A stretch of 15,075 nt of DNA, taken from Caryophanales bacterium UBA3835. Lineage in GTDB: Bacteria > Bacillota_I > Bacilli_A > RFN20 > CAG-826. Location: contig DGHZ01000034.1 in assembly GCA_002392945.1 (NCBI GenBank), forward strand, positions 2,877 to 17,951, read 5' to 3'. Each line of letters begins with the position of its first letter. The stretch's first letter is position 1. This document shows, in pieces, positions 1 to 6,366 of the stretch. Position numbers and translations under genes: made by a program. Below the pieces are notes generated by a model. It was not told the origin of the DNA. It was given only the letters and a program-made list of their open reading frames with translations, and ran no database searches.

Positions 1-275
1 CCTAATAATTCGCCTAAACGAACTGCGACAGGAGCCATATTGTTCTTTTTCTTTTGTTCTTCCACAACTTCTGGAGCTTCTTTATGTTTCACTTTTCCTA
101 AGTGAGACATTAAAACCACTCTAGCGCCTTTACCGATTAATTCTTTAATGGTTGGTAAAGCAGCAACGATTCTGTTGTCATCGGAAATAACTCCGCCTTT
201 TTGAGGAACGTTGAAATCGACTCTAACGATAACACGTTTTCCTTTTAAATCTTTCATGTCTTTAACTAATAACAT
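1..275 (-). CDS. pgk: Phosphoglycerate kinase, N-terminal part (cut by window edge)
   Basis: Phosphoglycerate kinase transfers phosphate from 1,3-bisphosphoglycerate to ADP in cytosolic glycolysis. Only the first 91 codons lie in the window; the gene runs off the left edge. The translation begins MLLVKDMKDLKGKRVIVRVD and has the family's substrate-binding hallmarks: RVDFNVP (residues 18-24), DDNRI (32-36) and SHLGK (57-61). The last is usually SHLGRP, so an arginine-to-lysine change is present. The first ATG is preferred over Met7 because an AAAGGAG Shine-Dalgarno sequence sits about 8 nt before it. It follows gap at 82 bp in the same direction, the common glycolytic order, and a hairpin lies between the two genes. 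Identification is firm; the rest of the protein is not visible. Confidence 0.95.
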   Translation of the reverse strand, partial: MLLVKDMKDLKGKRVIVRVDFNVPQKGGVISDDNRIVAALPTIKELIGKGARVVLMSHLGKVKHKEAPEVVEEQKKKNNMAPVAVRLGELL

Positions 276-300
276 GGTTTATTCTCCTTTATATAATATA

Positions 301-324
301 AAGCGCCCAAACGAGTGGGCGCTT
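301..324 (-). terminator. Hairpin between gap and pgk (weak terminator, attenuator or processing site)
   Basis: A perfect 9-bp GC-rich stem (301-309 with 316-324) encloses a 6-nt loop. In the minus-strand transcript it is followed by TATATTATAT rather than a run of U, so termination is probably partial at best. It lies 33 nt after the gap stop and 25 nt before the pgk start. It could reduce pgk expression relative to gap, protect the gap mRNA 3' end, or mark a cleavage site. On the plus strand the hairpin is followed by ATTTTG, but no plus-strand gene is evident. Confidence 0.5.
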
Positions 325-357
325 ATTTTGTTAGTTAACTTATAATTGCCCTAATAC

Positions 358-1428
358 TTATTTTAATTCTGCAAAGTATTTAATGGTTCTAACCATTTGG
401 GAAGTATAAGAGTTTTCATTGTCATACCAAGAGACAACTTGGACTTGGAATAAGCCATCGGAAATCTTGGTGACCATGGTTTGAGTAGCATCGAATAAGG
501 AACCAAATCTCATACCAATAACATCGGAAGAGACTAATTGTTCTTCAGTATAACCGAAGGAAGCACTTGCTTGAGCTTTCATAGCAGCATTGATTGCTTC
601 TTTGGTGACTTCTTCACCTTTAACAACTGCCACTAGGATAGTTGTGGAACCAGTTGGAACTGGAACACGTTGTGCACTACCAATGAGTTTACCATTAAGT
701 TCAGGAATGACTAAGCCGATAGCTTTAGCAGCGCCTGTACTATTAGGAACGATATTAGCAGCACCAGCACGGGCTCTTCTTAAATCGCCTTTTCTATGTG
801 GTCCGTCTAAGATCATTTGATCACCAGTATAAGCGTGAACTGTGGTCATGATACCAGATTGAATTGGGAATGCATCATTAAGAGCTTTGGCCATTGGGGC
901 TAAGCAGTTAGTGGTACAGCTAGCAGCAGAGATAATTTTGTCTTCTGCTTTTAAGGTCTTTTCATTAACTGAGAAGACGATAGTTGGTAAGTCATTTCCT
1001 GCTGGAGCAGAGATAACGACTTTTCTAGCACCAGCGTCGATATGAGCTTGTGCTTTAGCCTTAGAGGTATAGAAACCTGTACATTCTAAGACGACATCAA
1101 CACCTAATTTACCCCAAGGTAATTTTTCAGCTTTTGGTTCTGCATAGATGGTAATTTCTTTACCGTCTACTGTAATAGAACCTGGAACTAAGACGGCTTT
1201 GGTTTCTTCATCAACGACTGGTTCTTTAGAAGAAACAGTGTGTAAATTTTCACCAACAACTCCGCAATATCCACCTTGAGCGGTGTCATATTTTAATAAA
1301 TTAGCCAACATCTTTGGAGAAGTTAAATCGTTAATCGCAACGATTTCATATCCTTCAGCGCCAAACATTTGTCTAAATGCTAAACGGCCAATACGACCGA
1401 ATCCGTTAATTGCAACTTTTACTGACAT
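358..1428 (-). CDS. gap: Glyceraldehyde-3-phosphate dehydrogenase, type I
   Basis: This enzyme oxidises glyceraldehyde-3-phosphate to 1,3-bisphosphoglycerate with NAD+ in cytosolic glycolysis. The 356-aa protein has the N-terminal dinucleotide-binding motif NGFGRIG (8-14), Asp34 in AINDL (a position that favours NAD over NADP), the catalytic cysteine Cys171 in SCTTNC, and the assisting His198 in HAYTGDQ. It ends with SWYDNENSY (333-341). It is about 20 residues longer than typical bacterial GapA of about 335 aa. The excess is an insertion around residues 57-90, followed by PWGKLGVD, a pattern I recall from a longer GAPDH subtype; this is inference. The start is supported by an AGGAGG Shine-Dalgarno sequence 10 nt upstream and a promoter further up. 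pgk follows downstream. Confidence 0.98.
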   Translation of the reverse strand: MSVKVAINGFGRIGRLAFRQMFGAEGYEIVAINDLTSPKMLANLLKYDTAQGGYCGVVGENLHTVSSKEPVVDEETKAVLVPGSITVDGKEITIYAEPKAEKLPWGKLGVDVVLECTGFYTSKAKAQAHIDAGARKVVISAPAGNDLPTIVFSVNEKTLKAEDKIISAASCTTNCLAPMAKALNDAFPIQSGIMTTVHAYTGDQMILDGPHRKGDLRRARAGAANIVPNSTGAAKAIGLVIPELNGKLIGSAQRVPVPTGSTTILVAVVKGEEVTKEAINAAMKAQASASFGYTEEQLVSSDVIGMRFGSLFDATQTMVTKISDGLFQVQVVSWYDNENSYTSQMVRTIKYFAELK

Positions 1429-1462
1429 TATATAAATGCCTCCTTTTCACTGCGTTATATAG

Positions 1463-1490
1463 TTTATACTATATGTATTTTTTTGTGCAA
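1463..1490 (-). promoter_or_regulatory. Probable sigma-A promoter of gap, with a dyad over the -10
   Basis: On the minus strand TTGCAC (1485-1490) is separated by 16 bp from TATAAA (1463-1468), and the gap Shine-Dalgarno sequence and ATG follow. The -35 matches consensus at only three positions; the -10 matches at five of six. A 7-bp inverted repeat, ATATAGT/ACTATAT (1457-1463 and 1468-1474, 4-nt spacer), overlaps the -10 and could be an operator. Its AT richness makes chance possible. The terminator at 1491-1521 just upstream supports an independent start here. Confidence 0.6.
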
Positions 1491-1521
1491 TAAAAAAGTA
1501 TCAAATATTTACTTTTGATAC
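1491..1521 (-). terminator. Rho-independent terminator after the 91-aa ORF
   Basis: In the minus-strand transcript the arms GTATCAAA and TTTGATAC form an 8-bp stem (1514-1521 with 1498-1505) with an 8-nt loop. Six U residues follow directly (1492-1497). It lies just after the stop of the 1533-1808 ORF and just before the gap promoter, so it separates the two transcription units. Confidence 0.8.
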
Positions 1522-1532
1522 CTTTTAAAATG

Positions 1533-1808
1533 TTAATTATGTTCACGAATATCCACTAAAACGTTGTTTTTCAACTCATCTAACAAGTGGGTGATTTTAT
1601 TTATTACTCCACTTTTATCATCATCAATTTTATTTAGATATATTCTTATTTTTGAGGATAAGTTAAAATCAAAGTCACTAAAAGTGGATAAATACTTTTC
1701 TACTTCATTTATAACAAAATTGTCCAGATTAATAATTTGTAAAAATTTCTGAGAAGTATTTTCTAATAATTGATAATCAGTATATTGACAGTGACGGCCT
1801 TGATACAT
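1533..1808 (-). CDS. Hypothetical protein, 91 aa
   Basis: I do not recognise this small ORF. The product starts MYQGRHCQYTDYQLLENTSQ and is rich in Asp, Asn, Lys and Ile. It appears helical and soluble, without a signal peptide, membrane segment or clear motif. In favour of a real gene: it fills the space between two terminators on the same strand, and the one at 1491-1521 would otherwise serve no gene. Against: it has no Shine-Dalgarno sequence, and its ATG lies only 12 nt after the terminator of the preceding operon. A TATAAA element (1816-1821) sits 7 nt before the ATG, so a very short or absent leader is conceivable, but the element overlaps the terminator's T tract and has no recognisable -35. 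Confidence 0.45.
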   Translation of the reverse strand: MYQGRHCQYTDYQLLENTSQKFLQIINLDNFVINEVEKYLSTFSDFDFNLSSKIRIYLNKIDDDKSGVINKITHLLDELKNNVLVDIREHN

Positions 1809-1819
1809 ATCTACTTTTA

Positions 1820-1843
1820 TAAAAAAGTCTGAAAAACCAGACT
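1820..1843 (-). terminator. Rho-independent terminator of the eight-gene operon
   Basis: The minus-strand arms CAGACT and AGTCTG (1826-1831 and 1838-1843) form a 6-bp stem with a 6-nt, T-rich loop, followed by a run of T down to position 1821. It begins seven nt after the stop of the nucleotidyltransferase gene and so marks the end of the transcription unit that begins at uvrA. Confidence 0.8.
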
Positions 1844-1849
1844 CTTATA

Positions 1850-2746
1850 TTAATATAATCCTTCTTTATATTCACCCTTATCCACTAAGGATTTTAAGGC
1901 TTTAACAACACCTGGCTTATCTTCCTTATAAGTAACACCAAACCAGACACTAGAAGTTTCTAATAATTTTAATGAAGCTTTACCTTCGTGAACTAATTCG
2001 TCTACTACTGTTGGAATTAAAAATTCTGATTTAGGAACGTTAATGTTCTCTTTTAACCAAACAGGGAAACGAGTTTTTAAATGTTCCAGTAAATCTAAGT
2101 TAAAGCAAAATAAATTCATACTTACAAGTTGAGTTGGAGGAACAGTGAATTCACTAGATCCATCAAGTGGCTTACAAACAATTTCACCATTAATCTTTTC
2201 GATTGAGGACTCCACTAGCTTAGTCAAATAGCCATCTTTAGAGAAAGCTACACCTCTTTTAACAGAGCCGTTTTCCGTCATTGTGTTACTAACATTAAAG
2301 GCCACATTAGCGTACTTACCTTTACTACCTTTAGGTAGACTTGCTAAATATTTATAAGCAACTTCATATGTTTCTTTCCCATAGAAGTCATCACCATTAA
2401 TAATAATGAAATCTTCTTTAATTAAATCTCTAGCGGCATAAATAGCGTGGGCGGTACCCCATGGCTTTTCTCTATCCGCTGGAACTTTAAATCCTTCTGG
2501 AAGATCATCTAATTCTTGGAAAGCATAATCAACTTTGATTAATTTTTCCACTCTTTTTCCAATTGAGTTTTTAAAGTCTTCAAAGAAGGCTTTTTTAATA
2601 ATAAACACCACAGAGGAAAAACCTGCTCTTTTGGCGTCATAAATGGAATAATCAAGAAGGAAATTTCCTGCTTCATCCATTTTTTCCATTTGCTTGAGCC
2701 CGCCAAATCTGCTACCCATTCCTGCTGCTAAAATTACTAGTTGCAT
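1850..2746 (-). CDS. Nucleotidyltransferase family protein (NDP-sugar pyrophosphorylase-like)
   Basis: A 298-aa cytosolic protein of the nucleotidyltransferase superfamily that includes GalU and RmlA, enzymes that join a sugar-1-phosphate to a nucleoside triphosphate and release pyrophosphate. The N-terminal signature LAAGMGSRFGGLKQ (6-19) is the nucleotide-binding loop with the conserved Arg and Lys. KPWGTAHA (94-101) matches the base- and sugar-contacting segment. NGDDFYG (117-123) contains the metal-binding aspartate. There is no C-terminal left-handed beta-helix, so it is not GlmU- or GlgC-like in layout. The substrate cannot be told from sequence. An AGGAG Shine-Dalgarno sequence supports the start. 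It is the last gene of the operon, 37 bp after the small HTH regulator and followed by a terminator. A role in envelope polysaccharide or phospholipid head-group synthesis is possible but is inference. Confidence 0.8.
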   Translation of the reverse strand: MQLVILAAGMGSRFGGLKQMEKMDEAGNFLLDYSIYDAKRAGFSSVVFIIKKAFFEDFKNSIGKRVEKLIKVDYAFQELDDLPEGFKVPADREKPWGTAHAIYAARDLIKEDFIIINGDDFYGKETYEVAYKYLASLPKGSKGKYANVAFNVSNTMTENGSVKRGVAFSKDGYLTKLVESSIEKINGEIVCKPLDGSSEFTVPPTQLVSMNLFCFNLDLLEHLKTRFPVWLKENINVPKSEFLIPTVVDELVHEGKASLKLLETSSVWFGVTYKEDKPGVVKALKSLVDKGEYKEGLY

Positions 2747-2783
2747 TCTTAATATTCTCCTTATTCACTAATATTATATATTA

Positions 2784-3005
2784 CTATTCAAAAGATTGTA
2801 TCCCTTTAAATAATGTTGCTAAATCTATATCCAACGCTTTACATATTTTTTCTAATAATAATATAGAAGGATTGCGTCTTCCTCTTTCTAAATCAGATAT
2901 ATAATTCTTATTCACTTCCGCTTCTAAAGAAAGGTCTAATTGCGATAAGCCTTTTTGTTTTCTTAAATAACGAATTCGCATTCCGAGTTGAGTTAAGATA
3001 TTCAT
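2784..3005 (-). CDS. Small XRE-family helix-turn-helix regulator
   Basis: A 73-aa protein consisting almost entirely of one Cro/CI-type helix-turn-helix domain: LGMRIRYLRKQKGLSQLDLS, then NKNYISDLERGRRNPSI as recognition helix and following turn (about residues 32-48), then a final helix pair LLLEKICKALDI. It has no sensor or dimerisation domain, so it resembles stand-alone regulators such as restriction-modification controllers or SinR/Xre-like minimal repressors. It is translationally coupled to whiA by an ATGA overlap, with AAAGGA inside the whiA end acting as Shine-Dalgarno. Its target is unknown; autoregulation of the operon is possible, but no matching operator was found. No restriction-modification gene is adjacent. 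Confidence 0.88.
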   Translation of the reverse strand: MNILTQLGMRIRYLRKQKGLSQLDLSLEAEVNKNYISDLERGRRNPSILLLEKICKALDIDLATLFKGIQSFE

Positions 3006-3964
3006 AATTTAATTCCTTTTAAATGTAAATATAAAGTATGTAAATCTCTAAACATATGATTAACATTACTTTTAGTAACGATAATTCCTAATTCTTCTGA
3101 AAGCTTATTCGCTAAATCTAACATCGATAAAGATTCATTATCTAATCTAAAGTAACATAATAATTCTTTTTTAGGATTATGTAGATTATGAATTCCTAAT
3201 TTATCATCAATATATTTAATTTCTCTAATTTGTCGTTTCGCTACTTCGGTAGTCTTAGACATATTAGCAATATCTAGATTTATTAATCTATTAGTGTTGT
3301 TGGTGTAATCTCTATAAGCTCTGGCGTTTTCAAATTCCATACAAGAATTTGCCGCTCCAATCATGATTAAGAAATTAGAGATCTGGTCACCTTTTTTAAA
3401 ATAAATAACATATTTATCTCGACGCTTCACAATTTTAGTGGACATCTCTATCTTTTTATATTTTAAGAACAGCTTAGATAACCACTTTGCATAATTATCA
3501 CTGACCGTAGTTATTTCTAAATGATAATTACTTGTCTTAGGAGAATTAATAGAGCCACTTGCTAAAAAAGCACCCGCTAAATAACCAGAAATCGTTTCAT
3601 CGTTATAAACAATATCTTTAGATATTTTCCCTTCCATGAAGGAGACATGAAGTCGATCTAAAAGTTTATCAGCATCATAAATATAAATATGATAATATGT
3701 TTTCTTTTTGCGATTCTTTGTTTTATCGAACTTCAGTTCGATTTGGTATTCGTTTCCTAATTCTTTAATCGCACTATAGATGAATTTAGCAATCTTTGCA
3801 TTTTCAGTTTTTAAAATTACTTCTGTTTTTTTATTAACAAAACCTAAAGAAGCATTAATACGAATATAAGCGCTTAAAAGCGCCTCTTTTCTTTCATTAG
3901 AAAGAGCAACTTCGCTCACTAATTCTTCTTTAACGGTTTGCGAGAAAGTAATTTTATTATCCAT
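3002..3964 (-). CDS. whiA: Sporulation/cell-division regulator WhiA
   Basis: WhiA is a conserved Gram-positive DNA-binding protein first described in Streptomyces sporulation. In non-sporulating Firmicutes it affects cell division and chromosome segregation. The 320-aa product has the typical opening TFSQTVKEEL (6-15), the homing-endonuclease-like N-terminal domain with GAFLASGSIN (131-140, the family's degenerate LAGLIDADG region), and a C-terminal helix-turn-helix (about 235-310), where SKSNVN-type wording appears as TKSNVNHMFRDL (297-308). Length is normal. The start codon overlaps the rapZ stop as TAATG, and only a weak AAAGAA precedes it, so translation is probably coupled. In most Bacilli yvcK lies between rapZ and whiA; here it is absent. 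Confidence 0.95.
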   Translation of the reverse strand: MDNKITFSQTVKEELVSEVALSNERKEALLSAYIRINASLGFVNKKTEVILKTENAKIAKFIYSAIKELGNEYQIELKFDKTKNRKKKTYYHIYIYDADKLLDRLHVSFMEGKISKDIVYNDETISGYLAGAFLASGSINSPKTSNYHLEITTVSDNYAKWLSKLFLKYKKIEMSTKIVKRRDKYVIYFKKGDQISNFLIMIGAANSCMEFENARAYRDYTNNTNRLINLDIANMSKTTEVAKRQIREIKYIDDKLGIHNLHNPKKELLCYFRLDNESLSMLDLANKLSEELGIIVTKSNVNHMFRDLHTLYLHLKGIKL

Positions 3965-4821
3965 TATTCTTTATTTAATTGAGGAGAGTCTCGATGCATC
4001 ACCTGAGTGCGATATTTTTTGGAGAAATAATCCGCTAAATAGTTGGCAACAAAAGTACTTCGGTGTTGGCCCCCACTACAAGCTACACCAACTGTATAAG
4101 AACTTCTTCCGTCTTTTTGCACTTCCTTAAGAGAAGTTGATAAATATTTTTTAAAATTTTCTAATACTTCTTTGGTAACATCAAACGACATCATATAGTC
4201 AATAACAGGTTGATCAGTGCCGTTAAGCTCTTTCAAAGATTCATTCCAATATGGATTAGGAATCATTCTTGTATCTAAAAAGGTATCAATACCTTGAGGA
4301 ATACCGTTTTTAATTCCAAAAGAAATAAAAGTCACAGATAAAATCTTTTCATCGTCAATACCAGCTAAGAATTTATAAACCATCCCTCTAAGCTGTTTAA
4401 CACTTAAAGAAGAAGTATCGATATATAAATCGGCTTCATTAACAATATCCAAGGTATCTTTAATATCAAGCTTAATCGCATCAGTTAAAGATAATTTAAA
4501 GCGAGCGCTACGAGGATGAACATGTCTACTTAAAGCATAACGTTTATTTAATTCTTGTTCAGAACAATTTAAAACAATATAGCGGTAATTAGCGTCTTTT
4601 CTTTGCTTTAATATCTTAAAGATATCTTTTCCACTACCCGCATTAAGCATTAAAACAAAATCATTTAATTCGCTTTCTTCTTTTAATAAGTCATCCACAA
4701 CTGCATTAATTGAGTTAGTTGGTGGATTTTTAATTACTAAATAACCAAGCTCTTCAAAAACGAACTCGACACTAGATAAGCCAGATCCACTAGGACCAGC
4801 AATAACTACAATGTTTTTCAT
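3964..4821 (-). CDS. rapZ: RapZ-like nucleotide-binding protein with altered Walker A
   Basis: RapZ (YvcJ) proteins bind nucleotides with an N-terminal P-loop domain. In E. coli the C-terminal domain senses glucosamine-6-phosphate and steers decay of the small RNA GlmZ; in Bacillus YvcJ has a less defined role in competence. The 285-aa product has the family landmarks RYALSRHVHP (95-104), DLYIDTSSLSVKQLR (131-145), FISFGIKNGIP (165-175), DTRMIPNP (183-190), CSGGQHRS (248-255) and HRD (276-278). The P-loop reads GPSGSGLSS (9-17): the expected lysine is Leu15, codon TTA, so nucleotide binding or hydrolysis may be impaired. The start overlaps the trxB stop as ATGA and has AAGGAG 11 nt upstream. 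The family assignment is secure; retention of NTPase activity is doubtful. Confidence 0.92.
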   Translation of the reverse strand: MKNIVVIAGPSGSGLSSVEFVFEELGYLVIKNPPTNSINAVVDDLLKEESELNDFVLMLNAGSGKDIFKILKQRKDANYRYIVLNCSEQELNKRYALSRHVHPRSARFKLSLTDAIKLDIKDTLDIVNEADLYIDTSSLSVKQLRGMVYKFLAGIDDEKILSVTFISFGIKNGIPQGIDTFLDTRMIPNPYWNESLKELNGTDQPVIDYMMSFDVTKEVLENFKKYLSTSLKEVQKDGRSSYTVGVACSGGQHRSTFVANYLADYFSKKYRTQVMHRDSPQLNKE

Positions 4822-5729
4822 TTAGATAAATACTCCTTAATGCTTTTTGCGGCTACCATCCCATCATGCTCCGCTAAATAGATTTGTCGAATATCGCGTG
4901 GAAGAACATCTCCTCCGGCAAAACAGCCTTCAACACTAGTGGACATATTTTTATCAACAGGAATATTTCCATATTCATTTTTAATATCTAATTTAATAAA
5001 AGTAGTATTTGGGTTTTGTCCCACAAGCGGGAATACACCTTGAACCTCTAACACTTTTTCTTCTAAAGTTTCTTTATTTTGAATTTTCACTGCCTCTAGT
5101 TTATCTTCTCCAATAAACTCTACAGGAATATAAGGAGTCATAATCGTCACATTATCAAATGATTTTAGTTCCTCAACAATTTTCATAGAGCCACGGAATT
5201 CATTTCTTCTATGGATTAAATATAAATGTTTCACTAAGTGGGCAAGGTGCACTGCTTCTTTTAAAGCGGCATTACCCCCTCCGATAACTAAAACATCTTG
5301 TCCTTTAAAGAAGTGTCCATCGCATAAAGCGCAATAACTTAAGCCGTGCCCAAATAATTTATCTTCATTTGGTAAGCCAACTTTTCTTTCCACTGTTCCA
5401 CTAGCGACATAGACAGCTTTAGATTTATAGGTATCATTTTTACCAATAGAAACAAATGTATCACCGACTTTATCTAAAGATATAATTTCATCGCCAATAA
5501 AGTTAAGTTCATTATCTAAAATTCTTTGATAGAAAACCATCGCCAAATCTGGACCAGGAATTTCTTTTTGTCCAGGATAATTATCCACTCTAGGAGCAAT
5601 GTTAATCTTTCCTCCTGGCATACTCATTTCAATTAAAGCAACATTAAATCCAGCTTTTTTAAGTTCAATCGCACAACCAATTCCACTTGGCCCTGCTCCA
5701 ATAATTACGACATCAAATTCCTTTTCCAT
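4818..5729 (-). CDS. trxB: Thioredoxin reductase
   Basis: Thioredoxin reductase passes electrons from NADPH through FAD and a redox disulfide to thioredoxin in the cytosol. The 303-aa product has the FAD-binding GAGPSGIG (11-18), the redox pair Cys133-Ala-Leu-Cys136 followed by DGHFF (usual form CATC or CAVC), the NADPH-binding GGGNAALKEA (150-159) with the phosphate-gripping HRRNEFRG (173-180), and the C-terminal FAD segment AGGDVLPRDIRQIYLA (271-286). Length and domain order are standard for the low-molecular-weight type. The ATG at 5729 has AAAGGAG about 10 nt upstream and overlaps the end of the phosphatase gene by 17 nt. The partner thioredoxin is not in the window. Confidence 0.95.
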   Translation of the reverse strand: MEKEFDVVIIGAGPSGIGCAIELKKAGFNVALIEMSMPGGKINIAPRVDNYPGQKEIPGPDLAMVFYQRILDNELNFIGDEIISLDKVGDTFVSIGKNDTYKSKAVYVASGTVERKVGLPNEDKLFGHGLSYCALCDGHFFKGQDVLVIGGGNAALKEAVHLAHLVKHLYLIHRRNEFRGSMKIVEELKSFDNVTIMTPYIPVEFIGEDKLEAVKIQNKETLEEKVLEVQGVFPLVGQNPNTTFIKLDIKNEYGNIPVDKNMSTSVEGCFAGGDVLPRDIRQIYLAEHDGMVAAKSIKEYLSK

Positions 5730-6366
5730 ACATTAGTTTCTCCTTTAGATCGATATATGAATTAACTTTGAAAGTTGGTTTAACATTTGGATCTACTTTT
5801 CTAGGACCCCATAAAACTAAACAAGAGTCAACTTTAGCGTTATCCGCACTTAATATATCAGTGGCGTTATCACCAATATATAAAGTGGATTCTTGGTTAG
5901 ATTTAAATAGATCTATAGCTTTTAATATACCTTCCGCATCAGGCTTAGGGTTTTTCACATCTTCAAAGCCAATCACTATATCAAAGATGCTATCTAAATC
6001 CACACACTTTAAAGCATAAAGGGCTAAGCGATGAACTTTATTAGTGACAATCCCTAATTGATAACCCGCTTTTTTTAGTTCCAAAAGAACTTCTTTAGAA
6101 TTCTCATATTTTAAAGTGTGTGTTGGATATAAAGACTCCGACACTTTATTAAATTCTTTAAAGATAAAATCTAATTCTAAATCTGGAAATTCTTTCGCTA
6201 AGGTCTTTTTAATTGGTGGACCAGAGAAATACCAAATTTCTTCCTCGCTAGTATAATGACCATCACGATATTTATCGCAAAGTATATGAAAAGACTCTTT
6301 TAAAAGAGGATCAGTGTCAATCACTGTCCCGTCCATATCAAAAAGTAGAGTCTTATATTGCTTCAT
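5713..6366 (-). CDS. ppaX: HAD-superfamily phosphatase, PpaX-like
   Basis: A 217-aa haloacid dehalogenase-type hydrolase with all four motifs: DMDGT (10-14, nucleophile Asp10 and general acid Asp12), TNK (108-110), KNPKPD (138-143) and GDNATD (165-170, metal-binding acids). An alpha-helical cap lies at about residues 18-85. Length and its position right after lgt match B. subtilis PpaX (216 aa), which removes the pyrophosphate made when HprK dephosphorylates HPr-Ser-P. Phosphoglycolate phosphatase Gph is the main alternative, since the two cannot be separated by motif. The start lies 14 nt inside lgt. An AAGGA sits 13 nt upstream, rather far, so coupling to lgt is likely. HprK itself, normally just before lgt, is missing here, which weakens the PpaX reading. 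Confidence 0.8.
   Translation of the reverse strand: MKQYKTLLFDMDGTVIDTDPLLKESFHILCDKYRDGHYTSEEEIWYFSGPPIKKTLAKEFPDLELDFIFKEFNKVSESLYPTHTLKYENSKEVLLELKKAGYQLGIVTNKVHRLALYALKCVDLDSIFDIVIGFEDVKNPKPDAEGILKAIDLFKSNQESTLYIGDNATDILSADNAKVDSCLVLWGPRKVDPNVKPTFKVNSYIDLKEKLMYGKGI

Noticed and set aside
3002..5729. Mycoplasma/Spiroplasma genetic code (TGA as tryptophan)
   Set aside because: whiA and trxB end at TGA at positions that fit family lengths, and tryptophans in conserved motifs that I checked are TGG.
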